Shown piece by piece: positions 17,527 through 25,911 of a stretch of 64,000 nucleotides of DNA. The DNA is from JAJXWB01 sp046349085 (GTDB lineage: Bacteria; Pseudomonadota; Alphaproteobacteria; Rhizobiales; Beijerinckiaceae), in contig JAXMDA010000004.1 in NCBI GenBank assembly GCA_046349085.1, positions 389,232 to 453,231 on the forward strand. The letters are read 5' to 3'. How positions within the stretch are numbered: the stretch's first letter is position 1; every line of letters starts with the position of its first letter. The notes beneath the pieces were generated by a model. The model made no database searches and was not told the DNA's origin. It saw only the letters and a list, made by a program, of their open reading frames with translations. The position numbers were made by a program, and so were the translations under genes.

Positions 17527-18306
17527 TCATTCGCCCTTCCATTGCGGCGGACGCTTCGCGAGAAACGCGTCGATGCCCTCCCGGAAATCCTGAGAGCCGT
17601 AGCATAGGCCCACGAGATCGTCGTCGGGCGGCAGCGTCTGCGCGGCGGCGATGCGGCGCAAAGCCTCCTTCGTCGCGCGCAACGTCAACGGCGCGTGCCC
17701 GGCCACCGTCGCCGTGATTTCCCGCGCGCGCCGCATCAACGCCTCGTGATCGTCGACGAGTTCATTGACGACGCCGCAAGAAATCGCCTCGTCCGCTTCC
17801 ATCAGGCGCGCGGTGAAGAACAGGTCCTTCACCCGCGCAGGCCCGATGAGATGCGCAAGCCGCGCATAATTGGCGACGGACAGGCAATTGCCGAGCGTGC
17901 GCGCAATCGGAAACCCGAACTTCAGCGTGCGCGTGGCGATACGCAGGTCGCAACAGGCGGCGATCGCCGCGCCGCCGCCCGTGCAGGCGCCCGCGATCGC
18001 CGCGATCGTCGGCACGGACAATGTCTCCAGCGCCGACAGAACCCGTTCGATCTTGGCCTCGTAGGCAAGCCCGTCGTCGGCCGTTCTTACGGCATGAAAC
18101 TCCGCAATGTCGGTTCCAGCCGCAAACGCCTTGTCGCCAGCCCCCGTAATCAGCACCGCGCGAAGCGTTTGATCGCGCGCCGCCTTCTCGCAAAAGCCGA
18201 GCAGCCGCTCGTACATGGAAAAGGTCAGCGCATTGCGCTGGCGCGGCCGGTTCAACGTCACTTCGGCGACGCCATCCTTGATCTCGACGTGAAGATTCTC
18301 GCTCAT
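17527..18306 (-). CDS. Enoyl-CoA hydratase/isomerase family protein
   Basis: A 259-residue crotonase-fold protein. The oxyanion-hole segments are visible as FAAGTDIAEF (first) and IAGACTGGGAAIAACCDLRIA (second), followed by FPIARTLGNCLSVANYARLA. The usual catalytic glutamates of true hydratases are not clearly present in the second region, so isomerase, hydrolase or another crotonase chemistry is possible. Likely first gene of a two-gene unit with the CoA-transferase. Confidence 0.85.
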   Translation of the reverse strand: MSENLHVEIKDGVAEVTLNRPRQRNALTFSMYERLLGFCEKAARDQTLRAVLITGAGDKAFAAGTDIAEFHAVRTADDGLAYEAKIERVLSALETLSVPTIAAIAGACTGGGAAIAACCDLRIATRTLKFGFPIARTLGNCLSVANYARLAHLIGPARVKDLFFTARLMEADEAISCGVVNELVDDHEALMRRAREITATVAGHAPLTLRATKEALRRIAAAQTLPPDDDLVGLCYGSQDFREGIDAFLAKRPPQWKGE

Positions 18307-18480
18307 GCGCTCCCTCTAGAGCATATGCCGCACGCTCTAAAGTACAGATTGCCTCGCGCGGCAGGCCGGCGCAAACTCCGTCCGCGCATGGCGCATATTC
18401 CACGGAAACGCCCGACTTGTTCGGCATGAATATGCGGACAAGCAAATGCAGCCCGTTACGCGCTTCGGGAGGCTGGACAC

Positions 18481-18903
18481 ATGAGCATCTGCCGCATGAT
18501 CGCGATCGCGCTGGCGGTCGCCTCGCCCTTCTCTGGCGTCGCCGCGCAGGATCTGTCGCAGGGCAAACCGCGCCCCGACATCAATTCCCTGCCGGTCTCA
18601 GTCAACGCGACGCGCGAGCAATTGCTGCTCGGCGACAGGATCTTCCACGGAGAAGCCGCGCGCGGCACGTGCTTCCAGTGCCATGGCTGGGACGGCAAGG
18701 GCACGGCCACCGGCAACGATCTGACCAACGGCAGCCTGAATTGGGGCGAGAGCTTCAAGGAGATCAAGGCGACCATCCTCAACAACATGAAACTCGCGCC
18801 GGGCCAGGACGGCGACCTCACGCCCGACGACGTCCATGCGGTTACGGCTTACGTCTGGGCGCTCGTGCACCAGGAACGGATGGAGCGTCAGGCGGCGCAG
18901 TAA
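18481..18903 (+). CDS. Small periplasmic c-type cytochrome
   Basis: A 140-residue protein with a signal peptide (MSICRMIAIALAVASPFSGVAA) and one haem-binding CFQCH motif starting at residue 64, so it is a class I monohaem cytochrome c. A methionine in NNMKLAPG or a later one could be the sixth ligand. The start is well supported by GGGAGG upstream. No oxidase or dehydrogenase partner adjoins it; the following secreted protein is 80 bp away on the same strand. Confidence 0.85.
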   Translation: MSICRMIAIALAVASPFSGVAAQDLSQGKPRPDINSLPVSVNATREQLLLGDRIFHGEAARGTCFQCHGWDGKGTATGNDLTNGSLNWGESFKEIKATILNNMKLAPGQDGDLTPDDVHAVTAYVWALVHQERMERQAAQ

Positions 18904-18983
18904 TTGTTTGCGCCAGCGCACATCGCCAGACGCAAAAGCGTGGCAGGTTTGACAAATTGCTCGCGCACGGATGCCTGCCGAAC

Positions 18984-19412
18984 ATGTTCAAGACCGCCAG
19001 CCTTGCCGCCGCCGTTCTGGCGCTGACCTCCGCAGCCGCCTTCGGCGCGCCGCCGCTCGAAGCGACCTCTCTCTACATGGAAAAGACGCGCGGCTGTCGC
19101 GAACTGGATCTCTCGACGTGGTCGCATCCGACCCGCAAGGTGATGGAGCGGGCGCGGGTCGAAATCCAGAAGGTCGAATTGTGCAACGACGACATCTACC
19201 CGATCTTCACCGTCGCCTTGCCCGGCGAACCCTTGGTCGGCGTCAACGATCGCTTCTTCAACAAGCTCTACGCGCAGATGGGCGAGGCGAACGGCTGGCA
19301 CTCCTTCGCCTTCGTCGATTCCAGTCGCGGCGTGATCGTCACGATCGACATAAAGGCGCGCAGGTCGCTCGATATCAATTACGACGAGTTCGATATTCCG
19401 CAGGGCAATTAG
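18984..19412 (+). CDS. Secreted protein of unknown function
   Basis: A 142-residue product from the ATG at 18984 with a signal peptide (MFKTASLAAAVLALTSAAAFGA). The mature part has two cysteines (RGCRELDL, VELCNDDIYP) that could form a disulfide, and a mixed alpha/beta-looking body ending DINYDEFDIPQGN. I recognise no family. It stops three bases from the convergent dehydrogenase gene. Confidence 0.6.
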   Translation: MFKTASLAAAVLALTSAAAFGAPPLEATSLYMEKTRGCRELDLSTWSHPTRKVMERARVEIQKVELCNDDIYPIFTVALPGEPLVGVNDRFFNKLYAQMGEANGWHSFAFVDSSRGVIVTIDIKARRSLDINYDEFDIPQGN

Positions 19413-19415
19413 GCG

Positions 19416-20483
19416 CTACCCCAACGCTTCCTCGATTGCCTTGCCGCAGGCCGTCGTATCGGCATTGCCTCCGAGATCGCGCGTGCGCAGCGTGCGTTCG
19501 GCAAGCGAGCGCTCGATCGCCGCGACGATTTCGACTGCGGCTTCCCGCTCGCCGAGGTGCTCGAGCATCATCGCGCCCGACCAGATCTGGCCGATTGGAT
19601 TGGCGATCCCCTGGCCCGCGATGTCGGGCGCAGACCCATGCACGGGCTCGAACAGCGAGGGAAAGGCGCCGCCGCTGATATTGGCCGAGGGCGCGATGCC
19701 GATGGTGCCGGCGCAGGCCGGCCCGAGATCGGAGAGAATGTCGCCGAACAGGTTGGACGCGACCACAACGTCGAACCAGTCGGGATGCAGGACGAAATGC
19801 GCGGTCAAAATGTCGATGTGGTACTTGTCCCACTTCACGTCCGGATAGCTCCTCGCCATCGCTTCCACGCGCTCGTCCCAATAGGGCATGGTGATGGAAA
19901 TGCCGTTGGATTTCGTCGCGGAGGTCAGGTGCTTCTTCGGCCGGCGTTGCGCGAGATCGAAGGCGAATTTGAGGATGCGGTCGACGCCGGTGCGGGTCAT
20001 CACCGTCTCCTGCACGACGAATTCGCGCTCCGTGCCGCGGAACATGCGTCCGCCGATGGATGAATATTCGCCCTCGGTATTTTCGCGCACCACATAGAAG
20101 TCGATGTCGCCGGGATTGCGTCCGGCGAGCGGGCATGGCACGCCGGGCATGAGCTTCACCGGCCTGAGATTCACGAACTGGTCGAACTCGCGCCGGAACA
20201 GCAGCAGCGAACCCCACAGCGACACGTGATCGGGAATTTTCTCCGGCCATCCGACCGCGCCGAAGAAAATAGCGTCATGCTTGCCGATCCTCTCCTTCCA
20301 GTCCTCCGGCAGCATCCGGCCGTGCTTGGCGTAATAATCGTAGCTTGAGAAATCGAACCAGTCCTGCTCGAGCCTGAACCCGAATTTCTTCGCGGCCCGC
20401 TCGAGCACGCGCACGCCCTCGGGCGTCGTCTCCTTGCCGATGCCGTCGCCGGGAATGACGGCGATACGATAGCTGCGGGACAT
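19416..20483 (-). CDS. Tartrate/3-isopropylmalate-type NAD dehydrogenase
   Basis: A 355-residue member of the beta-decarboxylating dehydrogenase family (isocitrate, isopropylmalate, tartrate). It has IAVIPGDGIGKETTPEG at the N-terminus, FGAVGWPEKIPDHVSLWGSL, which fits the tartrate dehydrogenase branch, VVRENTEGEYSSIGG, and the metal-site signature NLFGDILSDLGPACAGTIG. Tartrate dehydrogenase also oxidises malate, so a role in C4 dicarboxylate metabolism is plausible. The ATG at 20483 has AGGAGAG upstream. It sits directly downstream of the liv operon terminator on the same strand. Confidence 0.85.
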   Translation of the reverse strand: MSRSYRIAVIPGDGIGKETTPEGVRVLERAAKKFGFRLEQDWFDFSSYDYYAKHGRMLPEDWKERIGKHDAIFFGAVGWPEKIPDHVSLWGSLLLFRREFDQFVNLRPVKLMPGVPCPLAGRNPGDIDFYVVRENTEGEYSSIGGRMFRGTEREFVVQETVMTRTGVDRILKFAFDLAQRRPKKHLTSATKSNGISITMPYWDERVEAMARSYPDVKWDKYHIDILTAHFVLHPDWFDVVVASNLFGDILSDLGPACAGTIGIAPSANISGGAFPSLFEPVHGSAPDIAGQGIANPIGQIWSGAMMLEHLGEREAAVEIVAAIERSLAERTLRTRDLGGNADTTACGKAIEEALG

Positions 20484-20496
20484 GTCAGCTCTCCTG

Positions 20497-20533
20497 AAAG
20501 AAAAAGGACCGCGAGCCTTTCGGCTCGCAGTCC
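20497..20533 (-). terminator. Intrinsic terminator of the liv operon
   Basis: On the minus strand, a 12-bp stem with a single mismatch (GGACTGCGAGCC / GGCTCGCGGTCC) closes a GAAA loop and runs straight into TTTTTCTTT. It begins 40 bases after the livM stop codon and lies before the dehydrogenase gene. The hairpin is one half of the repeat at 20506-20569. Confidence 0.75.
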
Positions 20534-20569
20534 AGTCGAGAAGCCTGCGAGCCGGAAGGCTCGCGGTCC
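20506..20569. repeat. Inverted repeat, GGACCGCGAGCC family, second copy
   Basis: Two related hairpins in tandem, with outer ends GGACCGCGAGCC and GGCTCGCGGTCC, matching the repeat at 2544-2608 with a few differences. It ends three bases before the livM stop codon. Its left half works as a terminator for livM because an A-run precedes it on the plus strand. Confidence 0.8.
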
Positions 20570-20572
20570 ATG

Positions 20573-21628
20573 TTACTTGCCGCGCGCCTTGCTGACGAGC
20601 ATCTGGATGAAGCCCGCGAGGCCCGACGGCATGACATAGATGATGGCGATCAGCAGCAGGCCGTAGACCGCGCCCGACAGGCCCTTCGACACGCCTTCCG
20701 CGATGTTCGGCACGAACAGCAGGAATGCGCCGCCGAACAGCGCGCCGGGCAGCCAGCCGACGCCGCCCACGACGAGGCCGACGAGGAAGCCGATCGACAG
20801 GGTCAGCGTGAACGAATCCGGCGCCACGAACTGCACGATGATCGCGCCGAGCGCGCCGGCGATGCCGGTGTAGAGCGCCGACAGGCCGAAGGCGCTCGCC
20901 TTGTAGAGCGAAGTGTTCACGCCCATCGAGCGCGCGGCGATCGGATTGTCGCGGATCGCCATCAGCGCGCGGCCGGTGCGGCTCGTCACCAGGTTCTTGG
21001 CGCAGATGTAAAGGATCACGCCGACGATCAGCGTGAAATAATAGAGCCATTGATCCTGGTTGAGCGGCAGCCCGAAAGGCGCGTCGGGCTTGGTGATGAC
21101 GATGCCCTGCACGCCGCCGGTCCAGTGTTCGAGCGGCGACAGTTTCAGGATCTGCGGCGTCGCGGCGGCGAGCGCGAAGGTCGCGAGCGCGAGATAGACG
21201 CCTTCGAGCCGCAGCGCCGGCAGGCCGAACAGGAAGCCGAGCACGAAGCAGATGGCGCCCGCGACCGGCAACGTAAAGACGTAGTTGACGCCCATGTGCT
21301 CCATCATGATCGCCGCCGTATAGGCGCCGACCGCGTAGAAGGCCGAATGGCCGAGCGAGAACTGTCCGTTGAACCCTGTCAGAAGATTCAGGCCCACGAT
21401 GGCGATGGCGTAGACCATCGTCTGCGTGAACTGAAAGACCACGAAATTCTTGACGAAGGCCGGCAGGACCAGCGCGATCGCCAGAAGAACGAGGAAGATG
21501 ATGCGTCGCGTGGCCACGCCTGCGTTGGCGGCAGGGGAGGCGGGGCGAGCCATGGGACGGTTCTCGCCTTCAGGCGATTCGCCGATGTCGTGATGGACGA
21601 CGGTTTCTTCGTGAGCGGATGCGGACAT
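20573..21628 (-). CDS. livM: Branched-chain amino acid-type ABC permease (LivM)
   Basis: A 351-residue inner-membrane permease with about eight to ten hydrophobic segments. It contains the LivM signatures VGLNLLTGFNGQFSLGHSAF and LALATFALAAATPQIL, and the coupling-helix region TGRALMAIRDNPIAARSMGV that contacts the ATPase. A 40-residue soluble N-terminal extension, not typical of all LivM, precedes the first helix. It is the last gene of livGFHM and starts one base after livH. Family members also move aromatic or dicarboxylic acids, so the substrate need not be an amino acid. Confidence 0.9.
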   Translation of the reverse strand: MSASAHEETVVHHDIGESPEGENRPMARPASPAANAGVATRRIIFLVLLAIALVLPAFVKNFVVFQFTQTMVYAIAIVGLNLLTGFNGQFSLGHSAFYAVGAYTAAIMMEHMGVNYVFTLPVAGAICFVLGFLFGLPALRLEGVYLALATFALAAATPQILKLSPLEHWTGGVQGIVITKPDAPFGLPLNQDQWLYYFTLIVGVILYICAKNLVTSRTGRALMAIRDNPIAARSMGVNTSLYKASAFGLSALYTGIAGALGAIIVQFVAPDSFTLTLSIGFLVGLVVGGVGWLPGALFGGAFLLFVPNIAEGVSKGLSGAVYGLLLIAIIYVMPSGLAGFIQMLVSKARGK

Positions 21629-21629
21629 G

Positions 21630-22508
21630 TCAGACTCGCGAGACGACGACGCGGCCGAACAGGCCCGCGGGTTTGAAGACGAGCACCACGACGATCACCA
21701 CCAGCGCGATCGGCAGCTTGAGCTCCGCGCCGATGACCGGGATGTAGGTGCCGGCAAGGTTCTCGATCACGCCGACGGCGAAGCCGCCGAGCACGGCGCC
21801 GCCCGGGCTCGTCAGGCCGCCGAGAACCGCGCCCGCGAAACCGTAGAGCAGGATCGAGATCATCATGTTGGGTTCGAGGAACACGACCGGCGCGATCAGC
21901 ATGCCGGCAATCGAACCGATCGCGGCCGCCATGCCCCAGCCGAGCGCCGTCATCCACGACACGCGGATGCCGACGAGCCGCGCCGACGCGGGGTTCGCCG
22001 CCGCCGCGCGCATCGCCAGGCCGACGCTCGTGTAACTGAAGAAAAGGTAGAGGAGCAGGAGAAGACCCAGCGTCACCGCCACCATGCCGCCCTGGTGCGA
22101 CGAGATCAGCGTCGACCCGAACAACGGCGAGGAGCCGAAGGGCGAGGGGAAGCTCTTGACCGTGAAGTCCCAGATGAAGCCCGCCATCGAATTGATCACT
22201 GAATAGAGCGCGATGAAGATCACCACATGGCTGAGCACGGGCGCATGTTCGATCGGCTTGAACACGATGCGTTCGATGGCCACGCCGCCGATGAAGGAGA
22301 CGATGACGGTAATGATGAAGGCGAGCCAGTAGGGCACGCCCTTGTCGATCAATTGCCAGGCGATGAAGGTCGAGAACATCGCCATTTCGCCCTGGGCGAA
22401 GTTCAGATGGTCGATCGCCTGGTAGATCATCACGACGGCGAGCGCCATGCAGGCGTAGATCGCGCCGGTCGAAATGCCTGCCAGGATCTGTTGGGTAAGA
22501 AGCTCCAT
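21630..22508 (-). CDS. livH: Branched-chain amino acid-type ABC permease (LivH)
   Basis: A 292-residue permease, partner of LivM. Typical segments are ISTGAIYACMALAVVMIYQA near the N-terminus, HLNFAQGEMAMFSTFIAW, SARLVGIRVSWMTALGWGMA (coupling helix) and GGLTSPGGAVLGGFAVGVIE. Length and hydropathy are normal for LivH. It lies between livF (11 bp gap) and livM (1 bp gap). Confidence 0.92.
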   Translation of the reverse strand: MELLTQQILAGISTGAIYACMALAVVMIYQAIDHLNFAQGEMAMFSTFIAWQLIDKGVPYWLAFIITVIVSFIGGVAIERIVFKPIEHAPVLSHVVIFIALYSVINSMAGFIWDFTVKSFPSPFGSSPLFGSTLISSHQGGMVAVTLGLLLLLYLFFSYTSVGLAMRAAAANPASARLVGIRVSWMTALGWGMAAAIGSIAGMLIAPVVFLEPNMMISILLYGFAGAVLGGLTSPGGAVLGGFAVGVIENLAGTYIPVIGAELKLPIALVVIVVVLVFKPAGLFGRVVVSRV

Positions 22509-22519
22509 ACCGGGCCTCC

Positions 22520-23233
22520 TCAGTAGCCGAGGTAAGAGCGACGCACGTTCTCGTCCGCCCCGATCTGTTTCGCAGGGCCCGACATGACGATCGAACCGGT
22601 TTCGAGAAGATAGGCCTCGTCCGCAATGCCGAGCGCCAGCGCGGCGTTCTGCTCGACGATGAGCATCGACGCCTTTTCCTCGCGGTTGAGCGCGCTCAGG
22701 ATGTCGAACATTTCGCGCACCAGCAGCGGCGCAAGGCCGAAGGAAGGCTCATCGAGCAGCATCAGGCGCGGCCGCAGCATCAACGCGCGCGCGATCGACA
22801 GCATCTGCTGCTCGCCGCCCGACAGCGTGCCCGCCTGCTGCGCGCGCCGCTGCTTCAGCCGCGGGAAATGATCGTACATCTTGTCGATGTCTTTGGCGAC
22901 GTTCTGCCTGTCCCTGCGCGTGATCGCGCCGAGTTGCAGGTTCTCCTCCACCGTCATGCGCGTGAACGTGCCGCGCCCTTCCGGAATGTGGGCGACGCCG
23001 AGCCGCGCGACGTCTTCGGTCGAGCGCCCGAGAATGTTCTTGCCCTCGAACAGGATTTCCCCGCCCGACTTCACCATGCCGCAGATGGCGCGCAGCGTCG
23101 TCGTCTTGCCCGCGCCGTTGGCGCCGAGCAGCGTCGTCACGCCGCCCTCCTCGAGGCCGAAATCCAGTCCGTGCAGCACGCGCACCTGACCGTAGGCGGC
23201 TGTAAGCCCTCTGACTTCAAGCAGCTTGGTCAT
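22520..23233 (-). CDS. livF: Branched-chain amino acid-type ABC ATPase (LivF)
   Basis: A 237-residue ATPase with Walker A GANGAGKTTTLRAICGM, ABC signature LSGGEQQMLSIARALML, and Walker B LMLLDEPSFGLAPLLV. Its N-terminal text (LLEVRGLTAAYGQVRVLHGLDF) is characteristic of LivF. Its start overlaps the livG stop by ATGA, so the two are translationally coupled. Confidence 0.93.
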   Translation of the reverse strand: MTKLLEVRGLTAAYGQVRVLHGLDFGLEEGGVTTLLGANGAGKTTTLRAICGMVKSGGEILFEGKNILGRSTEDVARLGVAHIPEGRGTFTRMTVEENLQLGAITRRDRQNVAKDIDKMYDHFPRLKQRRAQQAGTLSGGEQQMLSIARALMLRPRLMLLDEPSFGLAPLLVREMFDILSALNREEKASMLIVEQNAALALGIADEAYLLETGSIVMSGPAKQIGADENVRRSYLGY

Positions 23234-24018
23234 GCGGCTTCTCCGCCGAGATAGGCGCGGATCAGTTCGGGGTCCTTGCGCACCACGTCGGGCGCGCCTT
23301 CCGCGATCTTCTTGCCGAAATTCAGCGCCACGACATTGTCCGAAATCGACATGACGAGGCCCATGTGATGCTCGACGAGCAGCACGGTCACGTTGCGGTC
23401 GTCGCGAATCTGCTTCACGAGGCGGCCGAGCTCGTGCACCTCGTCGTGGTTGAGGCCGCCGGCCGGCTCGTCGAGCAGCAGCAGCTTCGGCGAGGCGGCG
23501 AGCGCGCGCGCCAGCTCCACGCGCTTCTGCGTGCCGAACGGCAGGCCCGCGACCGGACGGTCGATGACGTCGCCCAGATGCAGATAGTCGATCAGCTCCA
23601 GCGCGGTCTTCTCGAGCTGCCGCTCGACTGAGCGCGAGCTCGCAAGGCGCAGCGAGTCGTTGAAGAAATTGCTGTTGGTGTGCGAATGGCCGCCGATCAG
23701 CACGTTCTCGCGCACGGTGAGGCGGGAGAACAGCGCGACGTTCTGGAACGTGCGGCCGATGCCGATCTGCGCCATGTCGTGCGCCTGGCGCGGCAGGATG
23801 CTCTCGCCCTCGAACAGCACGTCGCCTTCGGTCGGCGTGTAGAGCCGGCTGAGGCAGTTGAACATGGTGGTCTTGCCGGCGCCGTTCGGCCCGATCAGCC
23901 CCAGAACCTGTCCCTTGTGCAGTTTGAAGGACACGCCGTCGAGCGCCACAATGCCTTCGAACCGCACAGCCACGTCGCGCACTTCAAGCAGCGGCGTTCC
24001 GCTTGCAGCATCGCTCAT
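23230..24018 (-). CDS. livG: Branched-chain amino acid-type ABC ATPase (LivG)
   Basis: A 262-residue ATPase from the ATG at 24018. Walker A is GPNGAGKTTMFNCLSRL, the signature region is LPFGTQKRVELARALA (the LivG variant of LSGGQ), and Walker B is LLLLDEPAGGLNHDEV. It is the first gene of livGFHM. The frame is open further upstream but without protein character, so that part is excluded. No periplasmic binding protein gene accompanies the operon in this window. Confidence 0.93.
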   Translation of the reverse strand: MSDAASGTPLLEVRDVAVRFEGIVALDGVSFKLHKGQVLGLIGPNGAGKTTMFNCLSRLYTPTEGDVLFEGESILPRQAHDMAQIGIGRTFQNVALFSRLTVRENVLIGGHSHTNSNFFNDSLRLASSRSVERQLEKTALELIDYLHLGDVIDRPVAGLPFGTQKRVELARALAASPKLLLLDEPAGGLNHDEVHELGRLVKQIRDDRNVTVLLVEHHMGLVMSISDNVVALNFGKKIAEGAPDVVRKDPELIRAYLGGEAA

Positions 24019-24581
24019 GAATGGCCTCCCGATTTCGCGCGACGCGAGCGCGGCGCGCAGGCCGGCTCGCCGCGCCCTGCCCTGGCAACAGATTTCATGC
24101 GTAGATCCACCCTCGGTCCGCGTTTCCATTCCAGCGTTCTTGAGCGCGCGCCCGATGCGGGAGACGCGCGACGCCTTGCTCATTCCCTGTCTTTTTGTCA
24201 TTTCGCAAAACGAAACATTGTTCGCAGTTGCGAAATCGACGCACGGCCCGGCCGCGTTCTCGTTGACTTGAAATCGATCACAAACTAGCGTCTCGGTCAA
24301 ACGATAAAGTGGGAAATGCGTTGCAAAATTGTCGGACATTCGCGCTGAACCGGCCCTTTGCGGGCGGTCTTGCCGCAGTCTTGCAAGATTGCGCAACATG
24401 GCGCGCCGAAACGTCGCGTCCCCGTCGACGCCATTTCGCATGTCGAACCGACCATATCGCGCGACGACCGATGCCGCTCCCTCGAGCGCCGGGCGCCAAC
24501 TGAAATTGCGAGCGCGCCTTCAGGCGCGGCGCGCAAGGCTCCGATCAACCCAGACGCCGAATTAACCCGAGAGGCTGACCC
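24019..24581. other. Long divergent intergenic region, operator-rich
   Basis: 563 bp without a convincing gene between livG (leftward) and the first acyl-CoA dehydrogenase (rightward). It is less GC-rich than its surroundings in the middle. It holds the inverted repeat described at 24200-24236 and weak divergent promoter-like hexamers near 24263-24300 (TTGACT on the plus strand, TTGACC on the minus strand). It also holds paired TTGCAA-type half sites near 24321-24395. Short open frames here have no codon bias or homology that I recognise. Confidence 0.5.
24200..24236. promoter_or_regulatory. Perfect inverted repeat, candidate operator
   Basis: ATTTCGCAA (24200-24208) and TTGCGAAAT (24228-24236) are exact reverse complements spaced by 19 bases. 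The left arm also begins a smaller palindrome (TTTCG..CGAAA, 24201-24215). The location, between two divergent catabolic units, suits a regulator-binding site. No experimental support. Confidence 0.5.
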
Positions 24582-25781
24582 ATGGACCTCAGTTTCACAC
24601 CCGAAGAAATCGCCTTCCGCGACGAGGTGCGAACTTTCTTCAAAGAGAACCTGCCGAAAGACATTCGCGACAAGCTCGTCGCGGGCCTGCACGCCAGCAA
24701 GGAGGACATGATCCGCTGGACGCGCATCCTCAACAAGAAGGGCTGGGCCGTGCCGCATTGGCCGGTCGAATACGGCGGCACCGGCTGGACGCCGGTGCAG
24801 CAGTACATTTTCCTCGAGGAATCGATGCTGGCGCCCGCGCCGCAGACCCTGCCCTTCGGCGTCAGCATGGTCGGCCCGGTCATCTACACCTTCGGCTCGG
24901 AGGAGCAGAAGAAGAAGTACCTGCCGGCCATCGCCAATCTTGACACCTGGTGGAGCCAGGGCTTTTCGGAGCCCGGCGCCGGCTCCGACCTCGCGGGCCT
25001 GCGCACGACGGCGAAGCGCGAAGGCGACCATTATATCGTCAACGGCCAGAAGACCTGGACGACCCTCGGCCAGCACGGCGACATGATCTTCATGCTCGTG
25101 CGCACCGACCCCAGCGCCAAGAAGCAGGAAGGCATTTCCTTCCTGCTGATCGACATGAAGTCGCCGGGCATCGCCGTCAAGCCGATCATCACCATCGAGG
25201 GCGGCCACGAGGTCAACGAGGTCTTCTTCGACGACGTGAAGGTGCCGGTCGAAAATCTCGTCGGCAAGGAGAACAAGGGCTGGGACTACGCCAAGTTCCT
25301 GCTCGGCAACGAGCGCGTCGGCATCGCGCGCGTGGGCGCCTCGAAGGAGCGCATCCGCCGCCTCAAGCAGCTTGCGACCGCAGAGCGCGACGGCGACGAG
25401 CCGCTGATCGAGAACCAGCGTTTTCGCGAGAAACTGGCTTCCATCGAAGTGGAGCTGAAGGCGCTCGAAATGACGCAGCTTCGCGTGGTGGCGGCGGAAC
25501 GGACGCGTGAGAAGGGGAAGCCCGATCCCGCCTCTTCGATCCTCAAGATCAAGGGCTCGGAAATCCAGCAGGCGATCACCGAGCTCGCGCTCGAAGTCGC
25601 AGGCCCCTACATCGCGCCCTATCGCCAGGAGACGCACGACGGCTGGAACGAGCCGCCGGTCGGCCCCGAATGGGCCTCGCCGCTCGCGCCCGCCTATTTC
25701 AACTACCGCAAGGTGTCGATCTACGGCGGCTCGAACGAGATTCAGAAGAACATCATCGCCAAGGCCATTCTCGGCCTTTGA
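24582..25781 (+). CDS. Acyl-CoA dehydrogenase, large subunit (PimC-like)
   Basis: A 399-residue FAD-dependent dehydrogenase that closely resembles PimC, the large subunit of pimeloyl-CoA dehydrogenase (MDLSFTPEEIAFRDEVRTFF, KKGWAVPHWPVEYGGTGWTP, WWSQGFSEPGAGSDLAGLRT). The residue equal to medium-chain Glu376 is glycine (SIYGGSNEIQ), but Glu244 in GNERVGIARV sits at the position used as base by isovaleryl-CoA dehydrogenase. It is therefore probably the catalytic half of a heteromer with the next gene, 130 bp downstream. Dicarboxylyl- or medium-chain acyl-CoA is a reasonable substrate guess. A short leader with GAGAGG precedes the ATG. Confidence 0.88.
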   Translation: MDLSFTPEEIAFRDEVRTFFKENLPKDIRDKLVAGLHASKEDMIRWTRILNKKGWAVPHWPVEYGGTGWTPVQQYIFLEESMLAPAPQTLPFGVSMVGPVIYTFGSEEQKKKYLPAIANLDTWWSQGFSEPGAGSDLAGLRTTAKREGDHYIVNGQKTWTTLGQHGDMIFMLVRTDPSAKKQEGISFLLIDMKSPGIAVKPIITIEGGHEVNEVFFDDVKVPVENLVGKENKGWDYAKFLLGNERVGIARVGASKERIRRLKQLATAERDGDEPLIENQRFREKLASIEVELKALEMTQLRVVAAERTREKGKPDPASSILKIKGSEIQQAITELALEVAGPYIAPYRQETHDGWNEPPVGPEWASPLAPAYFNYRKVSIYGGSNEIQKNIIAKAILGL

Positions 25782-25797
25782 GCGCCATGCGTGCAGC

Positions 25798-25888
25798 CGT
25801 CATTGCGAGGAGCGAAGCGACGAAGCAATCCACCCCCGAACCTATCCGCGCCCGGTGGATGGATTGCTTCGCTTCGCTCGCAATGACG
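25798..25888. repeat. Palindromic repeat, family A copy 2
   Basis: The most regular copy. The left arm starts CGTCATTGCGAGGAGCGAAG at 25798 and continues through GACGAAGCAATCC. The right arm ends with the complement (GGATTGCTTCGC, GCTCGCAATGACG, to 25888). The transcript would fold into one long hairpin between the PimC-like and PimD-like genes. Confidence 0.85.
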
Positions 25889-25911
25889 ATCATCAGTCAG
25901 GAAGACACAAA

